Shown here: positions 1-8,598 of the stretch, piece by piece
Numbering within the stretch: the first letter of the stretch is position 1
Layout: each line of letters opens with the position of its first letter
Source: Daphnia carinata
Taxonomy: Eukaryota > Arthropoda > Branchiopoda > Diplostraca > Daphniidae
Assembly: GCF_022539665.2 (NCBI RefSeq)
Contig: NC_081334.1
Location: 2,790,001-2,854,000 of the forward strand
Length of the DNA stretch: 64,000 bases
Direction of reading: 5' to 3'
The notes under the pieces: model-generated
What the model saw: the letters and a program-made list of their open reading frames with translations, nothing else
Databases searched by the model: none
Told to the model about the DNA's origin: nothing
Made by a program: the position numbers and the translations under genes

Positions 1-220
1 AGGAAAAGCACACTAGATGGCGAGTAATGTGGATAAAAATCGCTACGCTAGATGGCGAATGCTGAGATTGGAAATCCCAGCTCTAAATGGTGGTTGGAAA
101 CTCCAGTGGCGTTTCCTGTACTTGAAAAAATCCACATTAGATGGCGAGTGCTGTGGTTCGAAATCCCCACATAAAATGGCGATTGGTAGTTGGTATTCCT
201 CTCACTAGATGGCGGAGAAA
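1..220. repeat. Degenerate AGATGGCG minisatellite
   Basis: About five to six diverged units of roughly 35-50 bp, each starting near a TAGATGGCG-like core (near 15, 49, 138, 174 and 208, with weaker forms between). The same core, in opposite orientation, forms arrays at about 11200-11480 and 17255-17350. No coding potential: the short open frame across it is a product of the repeat. Confidence 0.75.
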
Positions 221-1730
221 GTATTGTACTAGAGCATTACGGTACATTCCGGTGTCTGGGAACATCAGTGTACCGACGTCACTTACCCATGTCATGTAAT
301 TGAATACGCTGCATTCGGGTACAAGATCTATTGGACCGTAACACGTGAAGTTCTACGGGTTTCTACAGTCATGAGTACTCATCGCATTCTTTAAACCCAA
401 GTGTGCTAGTACAGTTTTCGTTTTAAACATCAGTTCTTTAACTGCGGTGGAAATGGGACTTCGGCGGTGGAACGTCGTTATCAAGATAAATAGTTAGAAG
501 CGCTGTTTGAACTGTATGAATTAATATTATCCATAGGCAATCAGATGTCTAAAATTGAATTGATTCATATACATTTTATTATTAAGGCATTTTGTGCAAT
601 AATAACATTCATTAAATAAAGATTCTTTTTCAGTGTTTTAGTATTGAGCAGCATTACAGGTAACGGGCAGTGGAGTGGCAAGACGTCGAATCTTCATCAT
701 ATATGATGGGTGCAGTGGATAATCTTTTTTTTTTTACTTTGTACACTAATCATAACCTTCTTTTTATTTTACACTATGTTTCATATTTCAGCGATCAGGG
801 ATAAGTCATTGCAAAAAAAATTTAAGTAAGGCATGATTAGGCATCTTTTTGTATACTGCAGATCCCAACATTATTGTTAAAGAAGAATAAGGTCTTTTAC
901 ATTTCATTCCAGCTTGCTTTTTATCTATTACGTCATCGGGAGATATGTAACATGATAACATAACTTGGTTTGCCATTTTCGTTCAATTTCAGCATTCGAA
1001 GACAAGTCGCTGCAAAATATATTTGAGTAAGGGGCAAAGTAAGCTAAATTGTTTTCCTGAGTTCTACACCCACTTGTATTAATGTTCAAGTAGATTAACA
1101 TATTTTCACATTTTATTCCAGATTGCTGCTAGCTGATCAAAAAAGATGTTAAGTGATTACTTTTAATATTTTATTCATTGGTATTGGACCGAAACAATTG
1201 TGCAAAATCCTTTCTATGCAAATTCATTTTTGAAATGGTTTTACTTCATTTTCAAATGGTTACGCTCACATTTATTGTTCATGTGAGATGTTATATTTAC
1301 CAGTTAGGAACATCTACAACTATTGCAAGATGTTTATTTTAGGAATTACTACTGTTTTGTTTATCTGGAATGTTTTGTGGGAGTCCATCAGGAATTGTTG
1401 GTCTGTAGTAAATTTGTCAGGTATATGTTTACTTTCATCAGCAAAATATTCTGCACTAATTGTGTTTGGTTTTCTTGGTACAGGCTAGGTGATGAAGATT
1501 AATGAATCAGAAAAGGTTTTGCATGGGTGGTGAATGCTTTGACAGTTTTAACAGTTGCGATGTGATGTAAACACCCATCATGGTATTTTTGTCTATCAGT
1601 TGAATTTTATGGTTAATTTTCTGTTCGTGTAACCTCATTTCCTCTTGACTCATCTAGTAGAAGTTGGTGACCTGAAACAATGAACATGGAAAAATCACCT
1701 GTGCCCACGTTGACGATGGTACCTGTACTG
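221..1730. other. Non-coding stretch, no gene seen
   Basis: AT-rich sequence with stops in all frames. The few open frames of about 60 codons have no recognisable motif and no convincing splice context. A short T run lies near 724-735. I see no gene here. Confidence 0.5.
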
Positions 1731-1779
1731 AAGTGCTGGAAACTAAAATTAATTTTCTTTACAATTTGGTTTCAGGCTA
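1731..1779 (+). repeat. 49-bp copy of a MAD1 upstream intron end
   Basis: This stretch matches the reverse complement of 10104-10152 with one mismatch. At 10104-10152 the sequence is the end of a probable intron just upstream of the MAD1 start codon, with a TTTCAG acceptor. The same acceptor is kept here on +, but no coding exon follows. It is either a relic of an inverted partial duplication of the MAD1 5' region or a shared dispersed repeat. Confidence 0.7.
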
Positions 1780-3104
1780 CCTTTATAATTTTTTAATACC
1801 TTTGCGCTTATTGATGAGTCCGCAAGCTCTTAGCTGATTTTCTCCTTTAGATACCCACTGTCGACGATTTGACAGCCTCACACAATTAAAGAACGTATGC
1901 CAAAAAGTAATTGATCCAATACAATGTATGCAATGTATACTAATATACACCATTCTGTGAACTCAAATCATGTATTTTCCTAGAAATATCTAGGTTTTTG
2001 GATAAATAAATGAAAGACAGTAAAAAAATCGGGCTCAAAGACATGTTAAATCGCTATATTTTAATAATGCAGTTCGTGGTTTTGATCGCTGCATTTGTTG
2101 AAATATAATTGAAATGGTAGTAGCCAAATATGGAGGTGGATGGGGGGGGGGGGGGATTCACGCTCTAAAAGTATGTTTAAAGAGTTCGCATATCAGTGCA
2201 GTTCCCGTCTCAAGATAGCAAGATATTCAATTTTTATGAACTTTTCGGTTGTTAATTGGAAAACTAGATGACGCTGCTGTGCCACTAATTACTTGCTGAG
2301 TATTTGGGAGTAGTGAAAGCTGTGTTTGAAAGTTTCTGTTAAATATGTCATATTTCAATGGAAAAATCAAGAAAATCCAATGGTGCTTCTGTTCGTTTTC
2401 ATCCCTGAGTGTGTTTTGGAAGTGAAGCCCACAGAATGCTTGGTGTTTATGGTATGTGTCTTTTAATCAGCTATGTCAGCTGTCAAACCAAAAAACTATT
2501 AGCAACCTACTATGTTGCATTCATCAAACTATACCAGTGCTCATTGAGAGGTATGAGACTAATGTTTTGTTATCAGAATCTCATTGACGGATTTTGCTTT
2601 TAAGGTTTAGCTCATGAAACTTCATTTGTAAAGAATACATCCCGTTGAGGAATGTCATGAATGATGCAAATACTGTGGGTAGGAATACCATAATATTATT
2701 CTTCTACTCTTTAACCACTCATGGTCTCCTGTAAATCGTGATCTGAGTGGTGCACCAAATTCATCTTCATTGCAGTGTCAACTGTAATGACTGTCATTTC
2801 GGCAGTTGTAATCTCTACTTAGCCTACCAACGGACACAGGCATGTACCTCAACACAATTTCTACTGGTATTTAAAATTTTTCTTATGCCTCATATAGTTT
2901 GCTTTTTTATTTAAATTAAACATTCAACCATAGAACTGCCAACTCTTAGCCGTTTGCTGCCTATTTGCTGGCCCTACAGTCTTTCTAGCCATCGGACAGC
3001 AGAAGTAAGTTAAATTGCTTTCAACGTTTGGTTACAGCAACAACTTATATTTCCCACTAATTAGTTCTTTTTCTTTACTTTTACGATTTAGAACGAAGCC
3101 TTCT

Positions 3105-3440
3105 TCGTCTTCACCACGCCCGTCACCCCGCCCGTCATCCCGTCTTCGCTTCGGCGGTCGTCCCGTCTTCGCTTCGGCCATCGTCCCGACTTCGCATCGC
3201 CCGTCGTCCCGTCTTCTCATCGCCCGTCGTCCCGTCTTCTCATCGCCCATCGTCCCGATTTCGCCTCGCCCGTCGCCCACGTCGTCGCCTCGCCCGTCGC
3301 CCCTTCTTCGCCTCGTGGTCGCGCCGTCTTTGCCTCGCCCGTCCCGCCTCGCCCCGCCTTCGCCTTGTGGTCACGCCGTCATCGCCTCCCCTATCGCCCC
3401 TTCGTCACCTCGTGGTCGCCTCGTCTTCGTGGTATGGCTG
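3105..3440. repeat. C-rich CGTC/CGCC minisatellite
   Basis: Units of about 20-24 bp built from 'cgcctcgcccgtcgcccc'-like variants. All long open frames here (Arg/Pro/Ser-rich on +, Arg/Gly-rich on -) arise from the repeat and are not counted as genes. A sister array sits at 62840-63130. Confidence 0.85.
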
Positions 3441-3474
3441 TGTTTTGTTTTATGTTGTATTATGTTTTGCAAAT

Positions 3475-3790
3475 TAACGCGTTGGCTGCCACCCACCCAC
3501 TTTGATCCCCTTTTTTTTTTGTAGCTTGACAGGGACGGGCCGCGCTGTTCTGCTCCATGGTTTATCTGCCATGGGGTGGAGCAGCGCCACTGCCCAAGAT
3601 TGGCCGAATGGCCCAAAGGCAATGCACCATAGGGAATCCCTTGAACGAGACGGCGATGTAGACCTGGGGTGTGCATTCCCGTAAAGGTCTCATCGTCGTT
3701 TCAGCCCGGCCCACCCGGCCCCCTTGGTCGCTATCCCTATGATAGCGACAGTAGCGATAGTAAATAGGTGGCGTGGCAGCCAACGTGTTA
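3475..3790. mobile_element. MITE-like element with 18-bp inverted ends, copy A
   Basis: The ends 3475-3492 and 3773-3790 are inverted repeats of each other with one mismatch (core GTTGGCTGCCAC). The outer bases are TTA/TAA-rich, which would suit a TTAA-type target, but the target duplication cannot be separated from the palindromic ends. The interior has hairpins (around 'ccatgg...ccatgg' and 'tcgctatc...gatagcga') and no coding capacity. An equal-length copy lies at 63190-63505. Assignment to a piggyBac-like family is a guess from the TTAA flank. Confidence 0.65.
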
Positions 3791-3939
3791 GTTTAAATGT
3801 ATTTATGTATGCATTGTATGTTGTGTACTGTATTTTGAAATGTATGTAATAGTGGTGGATATGTGGGTGGAAGGAGGGACAATAAAAACGATTTTACACT
3901 ATTTTCTTTTGTATTTTGTTATTTAGCTACACATTATCT

Positions 3940-4010
3940 GAGATGGGGATCGAACCCTAGTATTCTAGCGTGACAACCACATGCTTTACCATTATTCCAA
4001 ACACGAACTT
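3940..4010 (-). repeat. tRNA-like module (minus strand)
   Basis: Read on -, this has an A-box-like 'ataatggtaaagc' and a B-box-like 'gggttcgatcccc', with a tRNA-style T arm. Acceptor pairing is not evident, so it is a tRNA-derived repeat and not a tRNA gene. It lies just beyond the tail of the 2 kb repeat. Copy B has a comparable module at 63675-63735. Confidence 0.55.
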
Positions 4011-4100
4011 ACAAATAATTAATGTGCATTCAATAATAAGCTAATGGGAATTGCATATCAAAATATGGGTATCAAAATCCTAAAGTTTATTAACAAGAAC

Positions 4101-4515
4101 AGCTATGCCACAACAGTAGCATGCTGGCCTGTGAAGCAAGAAGTCTGTGGTTCAAGTCCTAGTGTAGTAAAATGGATTGAAAGGTTGCGAACAAAAAAGA
4201 ACTTCAAATATGCCGTCTGCTAGTCAACCTATTTTCTTTTTTTGACAAATAAACGTGTGCTGTGAAGGAAAAAAAAATCGCCTAGCGAATCTGAGCAAGG
4301 AACACTACACCTTCGGCTACTGAAGCCGACGGTCTACCATAAGCTTTTTCCATTTTATACTGTTACTATAAATTAATGATGAATTTAAGAATAAGTTGTG
4401 GACTTAGGAAAATAGAAGCAAACTTCCTTTTCGTTCACTGGCTCAGAATGTAGAACCCAAGATGTAGGCAACTTTCCTTTCCGAATACCAATACCTAAGA
4501 TAGCCGAATACCAAA
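4101..4515 (+). repeat. Composite tRNA-like SINE, copy 1
   Basis: Starts with a forward tRNA-like head (4101-4170, with a degenerate B box 'ggttcaagtcc'), then a region containing 'aataaacgtgtgc', then a reverse-oriented tRNA-like module (about 4276-4345), then a unique tail ending near 'ccgaataccaatacctaagat'. The same order recurs at 7481-7930. The head has no proper cloverleaf pairing, so it is not a functional tRNA gene. Confidence 0.65.
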
Positions 4516-5330
4516 AATTTTTGTTAAAAAACAGCCAATCAGCCATGGGCTTTCAAGTTTTCTTTATCAAATTCTAATTCGATGCCGTGAAGAAGGAAAA
4601 ATACCGAAAGAAAAAAAAACAAAGAACAAAAAAAAAACTCAATTAATTAGAATAAGCTTTAGCATTTTACTTTTTAGGATGATGATTAAATAGGCATCAT
4701 GATACATAGGCATAGAGTTTGTTTAATATGCAAAATTTAAAAACTTTGAAAGTGAATGTGTGATTAACAAATATAAGACTACTGCGACAAATTCAGAATA
4801 GGTTACTAACCACATACATGCAAAGGTGGTGTCTTACTTACATCCATCATTTTCTCTCCTTCAAACAAGACTAGCATTTGCAACTGCAAATAACCTATTT
4901 AGGCTATTGGCTTTTTCAGCTCTGTGCATCCACCTAAATTCGTGAATGTAAATGTTGTTCTCTCCCTTATGATCCTTGTTTTTATTCAATTTTTAAATTT
5001 CATTCTGGTTCTTCTGTAAGAAAAAACTTTGAATGTTATAATAGCATAAAACTAACCAAGAATGTGGGAAAATAGATGTAGGTTTGCTTTGTTATACAGT
5101 AACCACTTTACACATACCTGAATCTGAAGTGACATGAGGTCGACACTTAAAACAGAATTGTGGAGTGTTAATGTACTTCATTCTGGTTATCGAATCGCCT
5201 CGCAATTCTTTGACTTCAGCAGAAACATAGAAAGATCTTAGAAACCAGTAAATAAAGAGGTTATCAGACATAAATGTGAAGGACGCAAATTAAATACGTA
5301 ATTAAAGCCATAATAAATGTAAGTATAAAG
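4516..5330. other. Non-coding stretch, no gene seen
   Basis: AT-rich, with no long open frame, no recognisable domain and no clear repeat structure apart from short A runs near 4610-4640. Confidence 0.5.
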
Positions 5331-5360
5331 GAATCTATTGCCCCCCAGAATCCGGGGGGG

Positions 5361-5770
5361 TAATAGCATTTTCTCTATTGCCCTCCGGAATCCAGATGGC
5401 GCTGGCAACGGGTACCGGTGCGCCTTTTCTTTTGTAGAATGCGTTGCAAACAGTGATAATAAATAATTTTATAATAGGCTAAGGAAAGTTAGGTTAAGTT
5501 AAGTTAATTAGGTTAGGTTAGGTTAGGTAAGTTAGATGAGTTAGGTAAGTTAAATTAAGTTAATTTAATTAGATTAGGTTAGGTTAGGTAAGTTAGGTAA
5601 GTTAAGTTAATTAGGTTAGGTTAGGTTAGGCTAGGCTAGGTTAGTTTAAGTTTAGTTTACTTTAGTTTAGTTTAGTTATTGGTTAAATTAGGTTAAGTTA
5701 AGTGAATTAGATTCAGTAGCTGCCGTGAAAATAGCTTCTGATTCCGGGGGCAATAGACAAAATGCTATTG
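5361..5770. mobile_element. Inverted-repeat element enclosing TTAGG-like array
   Basis: The left end (5361-5392) and the reverse complement of the right end (5740-5770) match over about 31 bp with three differences (core 'ctattgccc...ccggaatc'). An extra half copy of the end lies just outside at 5334-5355. The interior is mostly a (G)GTTA-type tandem array. There is no ORF. It fits a non-autonomous element or a foldback structure. Confidence 0.6.
5470..5705. repeat. Degenerate TTAGG/GGTTA array (telomere-like)
   Basis: Many units of 'ttagg' in phase ('ttaggttaggttagg'), interrupted by variants such as TTAAG, GTAAG and TTTAG. TTAGG is the ancestral arthropod telomere unit. Here it is interstitial and degraded, lying between inverted repeats, so it is not a chromosome end. 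Confidence 0.8.
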
Positions 5771-6231
5771 CTCAAAAATGCAATTGATCAACATATCAAA
5801 AATGCATTATCAATATCAAATATTTTCTGATTCATACACTTTTATTAACAGGGAACACCTCCAGATTCTAAAATTCTAGATGCAGCGAATTCAAGGAGAT
5901 GAGTTGCTTTAGGTACTTCTGTGTCCCGTTGCCACGTCCCCATCTTTAAAAAGACAAGACCATGGCTAAACCCCATCTGCATTTGAAGCCAAAACAAAAG
6001 GGATCGTTAAATATTTTACCGCTAGATGTCGTTGACACCCCCATAAACTCTTTCAAAAGTAAACTTTCAGTTGTTAACTTTTTAGTTAGCTCAACACGTT
6101 TTCGATGCTATAGCAAAATCCGATGAACTGTTTGTATTCATCCACTAGTTTTATTTTCCCCACAGTGTAGGCTTTCTACGTAAACGCGTAATAGGAATAT
6201 TTTCTGAATTAATTCTGAATGCCTCTTGTAG

Positions 6232-7370
6232 TGTGGAGAAGATAGTCATGTGTCCAGGGAATGTGGTGGAAAGGAGGTGGTGGTGATGGCGGCATCGGCA
6301 ATTGGCTTTGTCACAAGGTTAGTGTTTTCTTGCCTTTTAAGTATGCTTACTTTAATATGGTTTATTCAACAGTGTGGACAAGAGGGATATTTTATCAGAG
6401 AGTTTCCACAAGTCTGAGGGGACGTTGGTAGTGGAGTAACAAAGTAAGGTAAAAGTATGGAAATATGTATTCAAACTTAACTTCTTGCTTGGCTTAACTG
6501 GTGCTTTATGTAGTGTGTGGAAGAGGCACATTTTTCGAGGGATTGTCTATAAGGAGGTGGCGATAGTGGCGGAAGTCGTAGCTGCCATAAGGTTAAAAAG
6601 AATCAGTTTGGGTTATTACATTCTGGTCTTGTTAATCCATAGTGATTTAATAATGTAGGGAAGAAAATTTTTCCATGGAATGCCCACAAGGAGGAGATGA
6701 GTGTTGGAGCTCATACATGTCATAAGGTAAGTATGAGAACCAGATATTGTTTGTTTTTTTATTATTTTTTTTTTCCAAAATTTTAATGTTTCTTTTTAAC
6801 AGTGTGGCGAAGAGGGCTACATAGCAAGGGATTGTCCACAAGGAGGAGGCAGTGGTGACAGCAAGTATTACAATGTAAATGTTAATTGTATCTTCACAAA
6901 AATATCTTATGTTCCAAGGTCCATTGTTTTATCCCTAGTGTCATGAAGCTGGCCACACCTCGAAAGACTGTCGAAACTACTCGGTGAATTGATTGAAGAT
7001 GGAAAGCTGTGTGAACAATACATTCTGGAAGCTGTGACATGCAATGAAAAGGAACTGTTTAAGGGCATCATCTGTGGGGAAGGCTTTAACAATTTTGGTG
7101 AAGTCATTCTCCTGGTAAGCCATTCATCGAAACTGTATTCTATGATAAAATATCTATATGTTTGCTTTAGGTTACAGGAAAAGATGTACTTTAATACATA
7201 ACATCATTCGAACAAGCCGGCCCGCGCCCACTACTACTTCAGAACATTAAGAATTCTGCATACGTAAAACTAACACCTGTACAAAAAGCTTCAGATGCAG
7301 TTACTCTTGCCAAGAGAGATTTGTTTGCTTGTGCATCATTTTGGTTAATTCTTGTTTAAGGAAACAGTTC
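6232..7370 (+). pseudogene. vas: vasa/DDX4 helicase pseudogene, multi-exon fragment
   Basis: Vasa is a germ-line DEAD-box RNA helicase which in some arthropods carries CCHC zinc knuckles in front of the helicase core. Here six knuckle-like exons follow each other, each beginning TGT after an AG and most ending before a GT: 6232-6317, 6373-6443, 6514-6591, 6643-6726, 6803-6874 and 6939-7114. The best preserved reads CGEEGYIARDCPQGGG (6803-). The sixth exon runs into vasa-like 'NEKELFKGIICGEGFNNFGE', and 7171-7360 reads VTGKDVL, a stop, then SFEQAGPRPLLLQNIKNSAY and VKLTPVQKAS (the Q motif), then KRDLFACAS. Motif I (GSGKT) and everything after it are missing. Stops or frameshifts lie in knuckle exons 1, 2, 3 and 4, after the sixth knuckle and in the helicase exon. 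Because introns are retained, this is a degraded piece of a duplicated gene and not a retrocopy. Confidence 0.85.
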
Positions 7371-7480
7371 ATTAGAATACTTTATATATTATACTTTTCT
7401 TTTGTTGAAACGGTTAATTTTTTTTTACTGTATCGCATACCTACATATGCATCAAAATGCCAAACTATGTATATAAGGAC

Positions 7481-7930
7481 AGTTATGGCATAACGGTAGC
7501 ATGCTGTCCTACAGTGCGAAAGGTATGCGGTTCGAATCCCATAATGGTTAATATTGCTTCGCGTGGTCCTCCTAGAAAAAATCTGGGTCGCTACCAACCA
7601 TCCGATCCTCGAGAAGAAAGAATTTTTGTCTTTTTTGCCATTTTTCGTTATTTCGTTAAATAAACGTGTGCAAAAAGGAAAAAGACTTGCCTGACGAATC
7701 TGAGTATTGAACCCTAGCCCTTCGGCTTCTGAGGCTGATGCTCTACCTTTGAGCTATTTCACATGTTTGGATACTACTATTACTAATAGTGAATTTAGGA
7801 ATACGGTTTGGACTTGGAAAAAAAAAGCAAGCCTCGTTTTTGTTTCCTGATCATTCACTGGCTCAAAACATCGAAGCCAAGACCCAGGCCACTTGCCTTT
7901 CCGAATACCAATACCTAAGATACCCGATTC
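7481..7930 (+). repeat. Composite tRNA-like SINE, copy 2
   Basis: The forward tRNA-like head is at 7481-7550, with A box 'tggcataacggt' (7486-7497) and a perfect-looking B box 'ggttcgaatcc' (7529-7539). A reverse-strand tRNA-like module is at about 7687-7760 (read on -, 'tagctcaaaggtagagcatc' then 'agggttcaatac'). The tail is shared with copy 1 to 'ccaatacctaagata'. Copies 1 and 2 are in the same orientation and flank the TTAGG array and the vasa relic. Confidence 0.7.
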
Positions 7931-8395
7931 CCCATTTTTTTTCTCTGACGGAGGTTTTTCTATCACCCTATCAGTTTTACATCGAAATCCATAATTTTTC
8001 TCCCAGGTGTATTTTGACAGAACCGACTTCGTTTTTTTTCCTTTTTCGTTTTTCCGACCTGCTATTTGCCTGTGGTGGCAATGACGCATTTAGCGTCGAA
8101 ATAAACAATTGCCGCAGCACAAAGTAGAGTTCAGACAACGCTGTGTATTTGTGAAACAAAAAAAAAGAAAACAGGAATTTTTGAATTTTTTAAAAAAGGA
8201 ACAATACAAACATGGAAAACTCCGCCATTTTTATCTAAGCCGAAAAGCGTGCATCACAACATACACAGCCACGTTGCACGACAACAGAACTTTAAAACTT
8301 GGCTTTTTCTTTGTTTTTTTTTTTGTTTTTTCTTTGTTTGTTCTTTTTTTCTTTTCCCCATAGAAAATGAAAGAAGAATGAGAAATTCTCCTTAC

Positions 8396-8507
8396 CGCTG
8401 CTGATGTTGCTGGAAGGGATCAATGGCTGACTGTCGTCATAGGATGGAGAAGATTCGTAGCTAATGTCCTTGCTCTTCCGACGACGATCTTCGACGCGTT
8501 GATCCAG
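8396..8507 (-). other. Isolated exon-like segment
   Basis: On -, a clean acceptor (cttgcag) and a strong donor (gtaagg) bound 112 nt with one open frame beginning LDQRVEDRRRKSKDISYESS and ending near PLIPSSNISSG. It lies just past the likely MAD1 poly(A) signal, so it is probably not part of MAD1. No partner exons are visible downstream, where the sequence is SINE. It may be a stray exon from a duplicated gene or part of a host gene around MAD1. I do not recognise the protein. Confidence 0.35.
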
Positions 8508-8543
8508 CTGCAAGACATGAAATTAATTTATAAGGAAAATCAA

Positions 8544-8549
8544 TTTATT
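8544..8549 (-). terminator. Probable MAD1 poly(A) signal (AATAAA)
   Basis: AATAAA on -, about 50 nt after the MAD1 stop codon. This would give a short 3'UTR. Confidence 0.5.
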
Positions 8550-8598
8550 TCACATCCACAACCTTTTTAAAAAATATATATTGTTACCAATTTTAAGT

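Larger units (their letters stand above)
1920..3910 (+). repeat. About 2 kb dispersed repeat, copy A
   Basis: Collinear, diverged match to about 61540-63620 in the same orientation. Anchors in order: a shared 'atcatgtatttt' segment near 1968, a G run near 2143, a segment near 2460-2640, a C-rich minisatellite at 3105-3440, the 316-bp inverted-repeat element at 3475-3790, and a nearly identical tail to about 3905. The first part is much more diverged than the last 450 bp. No transposase or reverse transcriptase is visible, so it is a non-autonomous repeat or an old duplication. Confidence 0.75.

Noticed and set aside
3015-3524. 169-codon Arg/Pro/Ser-rich frame, and similar frames at 62761-63220
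   Set aside because: Translation of a C-rich minisatellite. Frames are open on both strands and in several registers, as expected for a repeat.
5470-5705. A true chromosome end
   Set aside because: The array is degenerate, short, flanked on both sides by ordinary sequence and enclosed by inverted repeats.
7481-7550. Functional tRNA gene
   Set aside because: A and B boxes are present, but there is no full cloverleaf or acceptor pairing, and a sister copy with the same tail shows it to be a SINE head. The same reasoning applies to the modules at 3940, 63675 and 63848.
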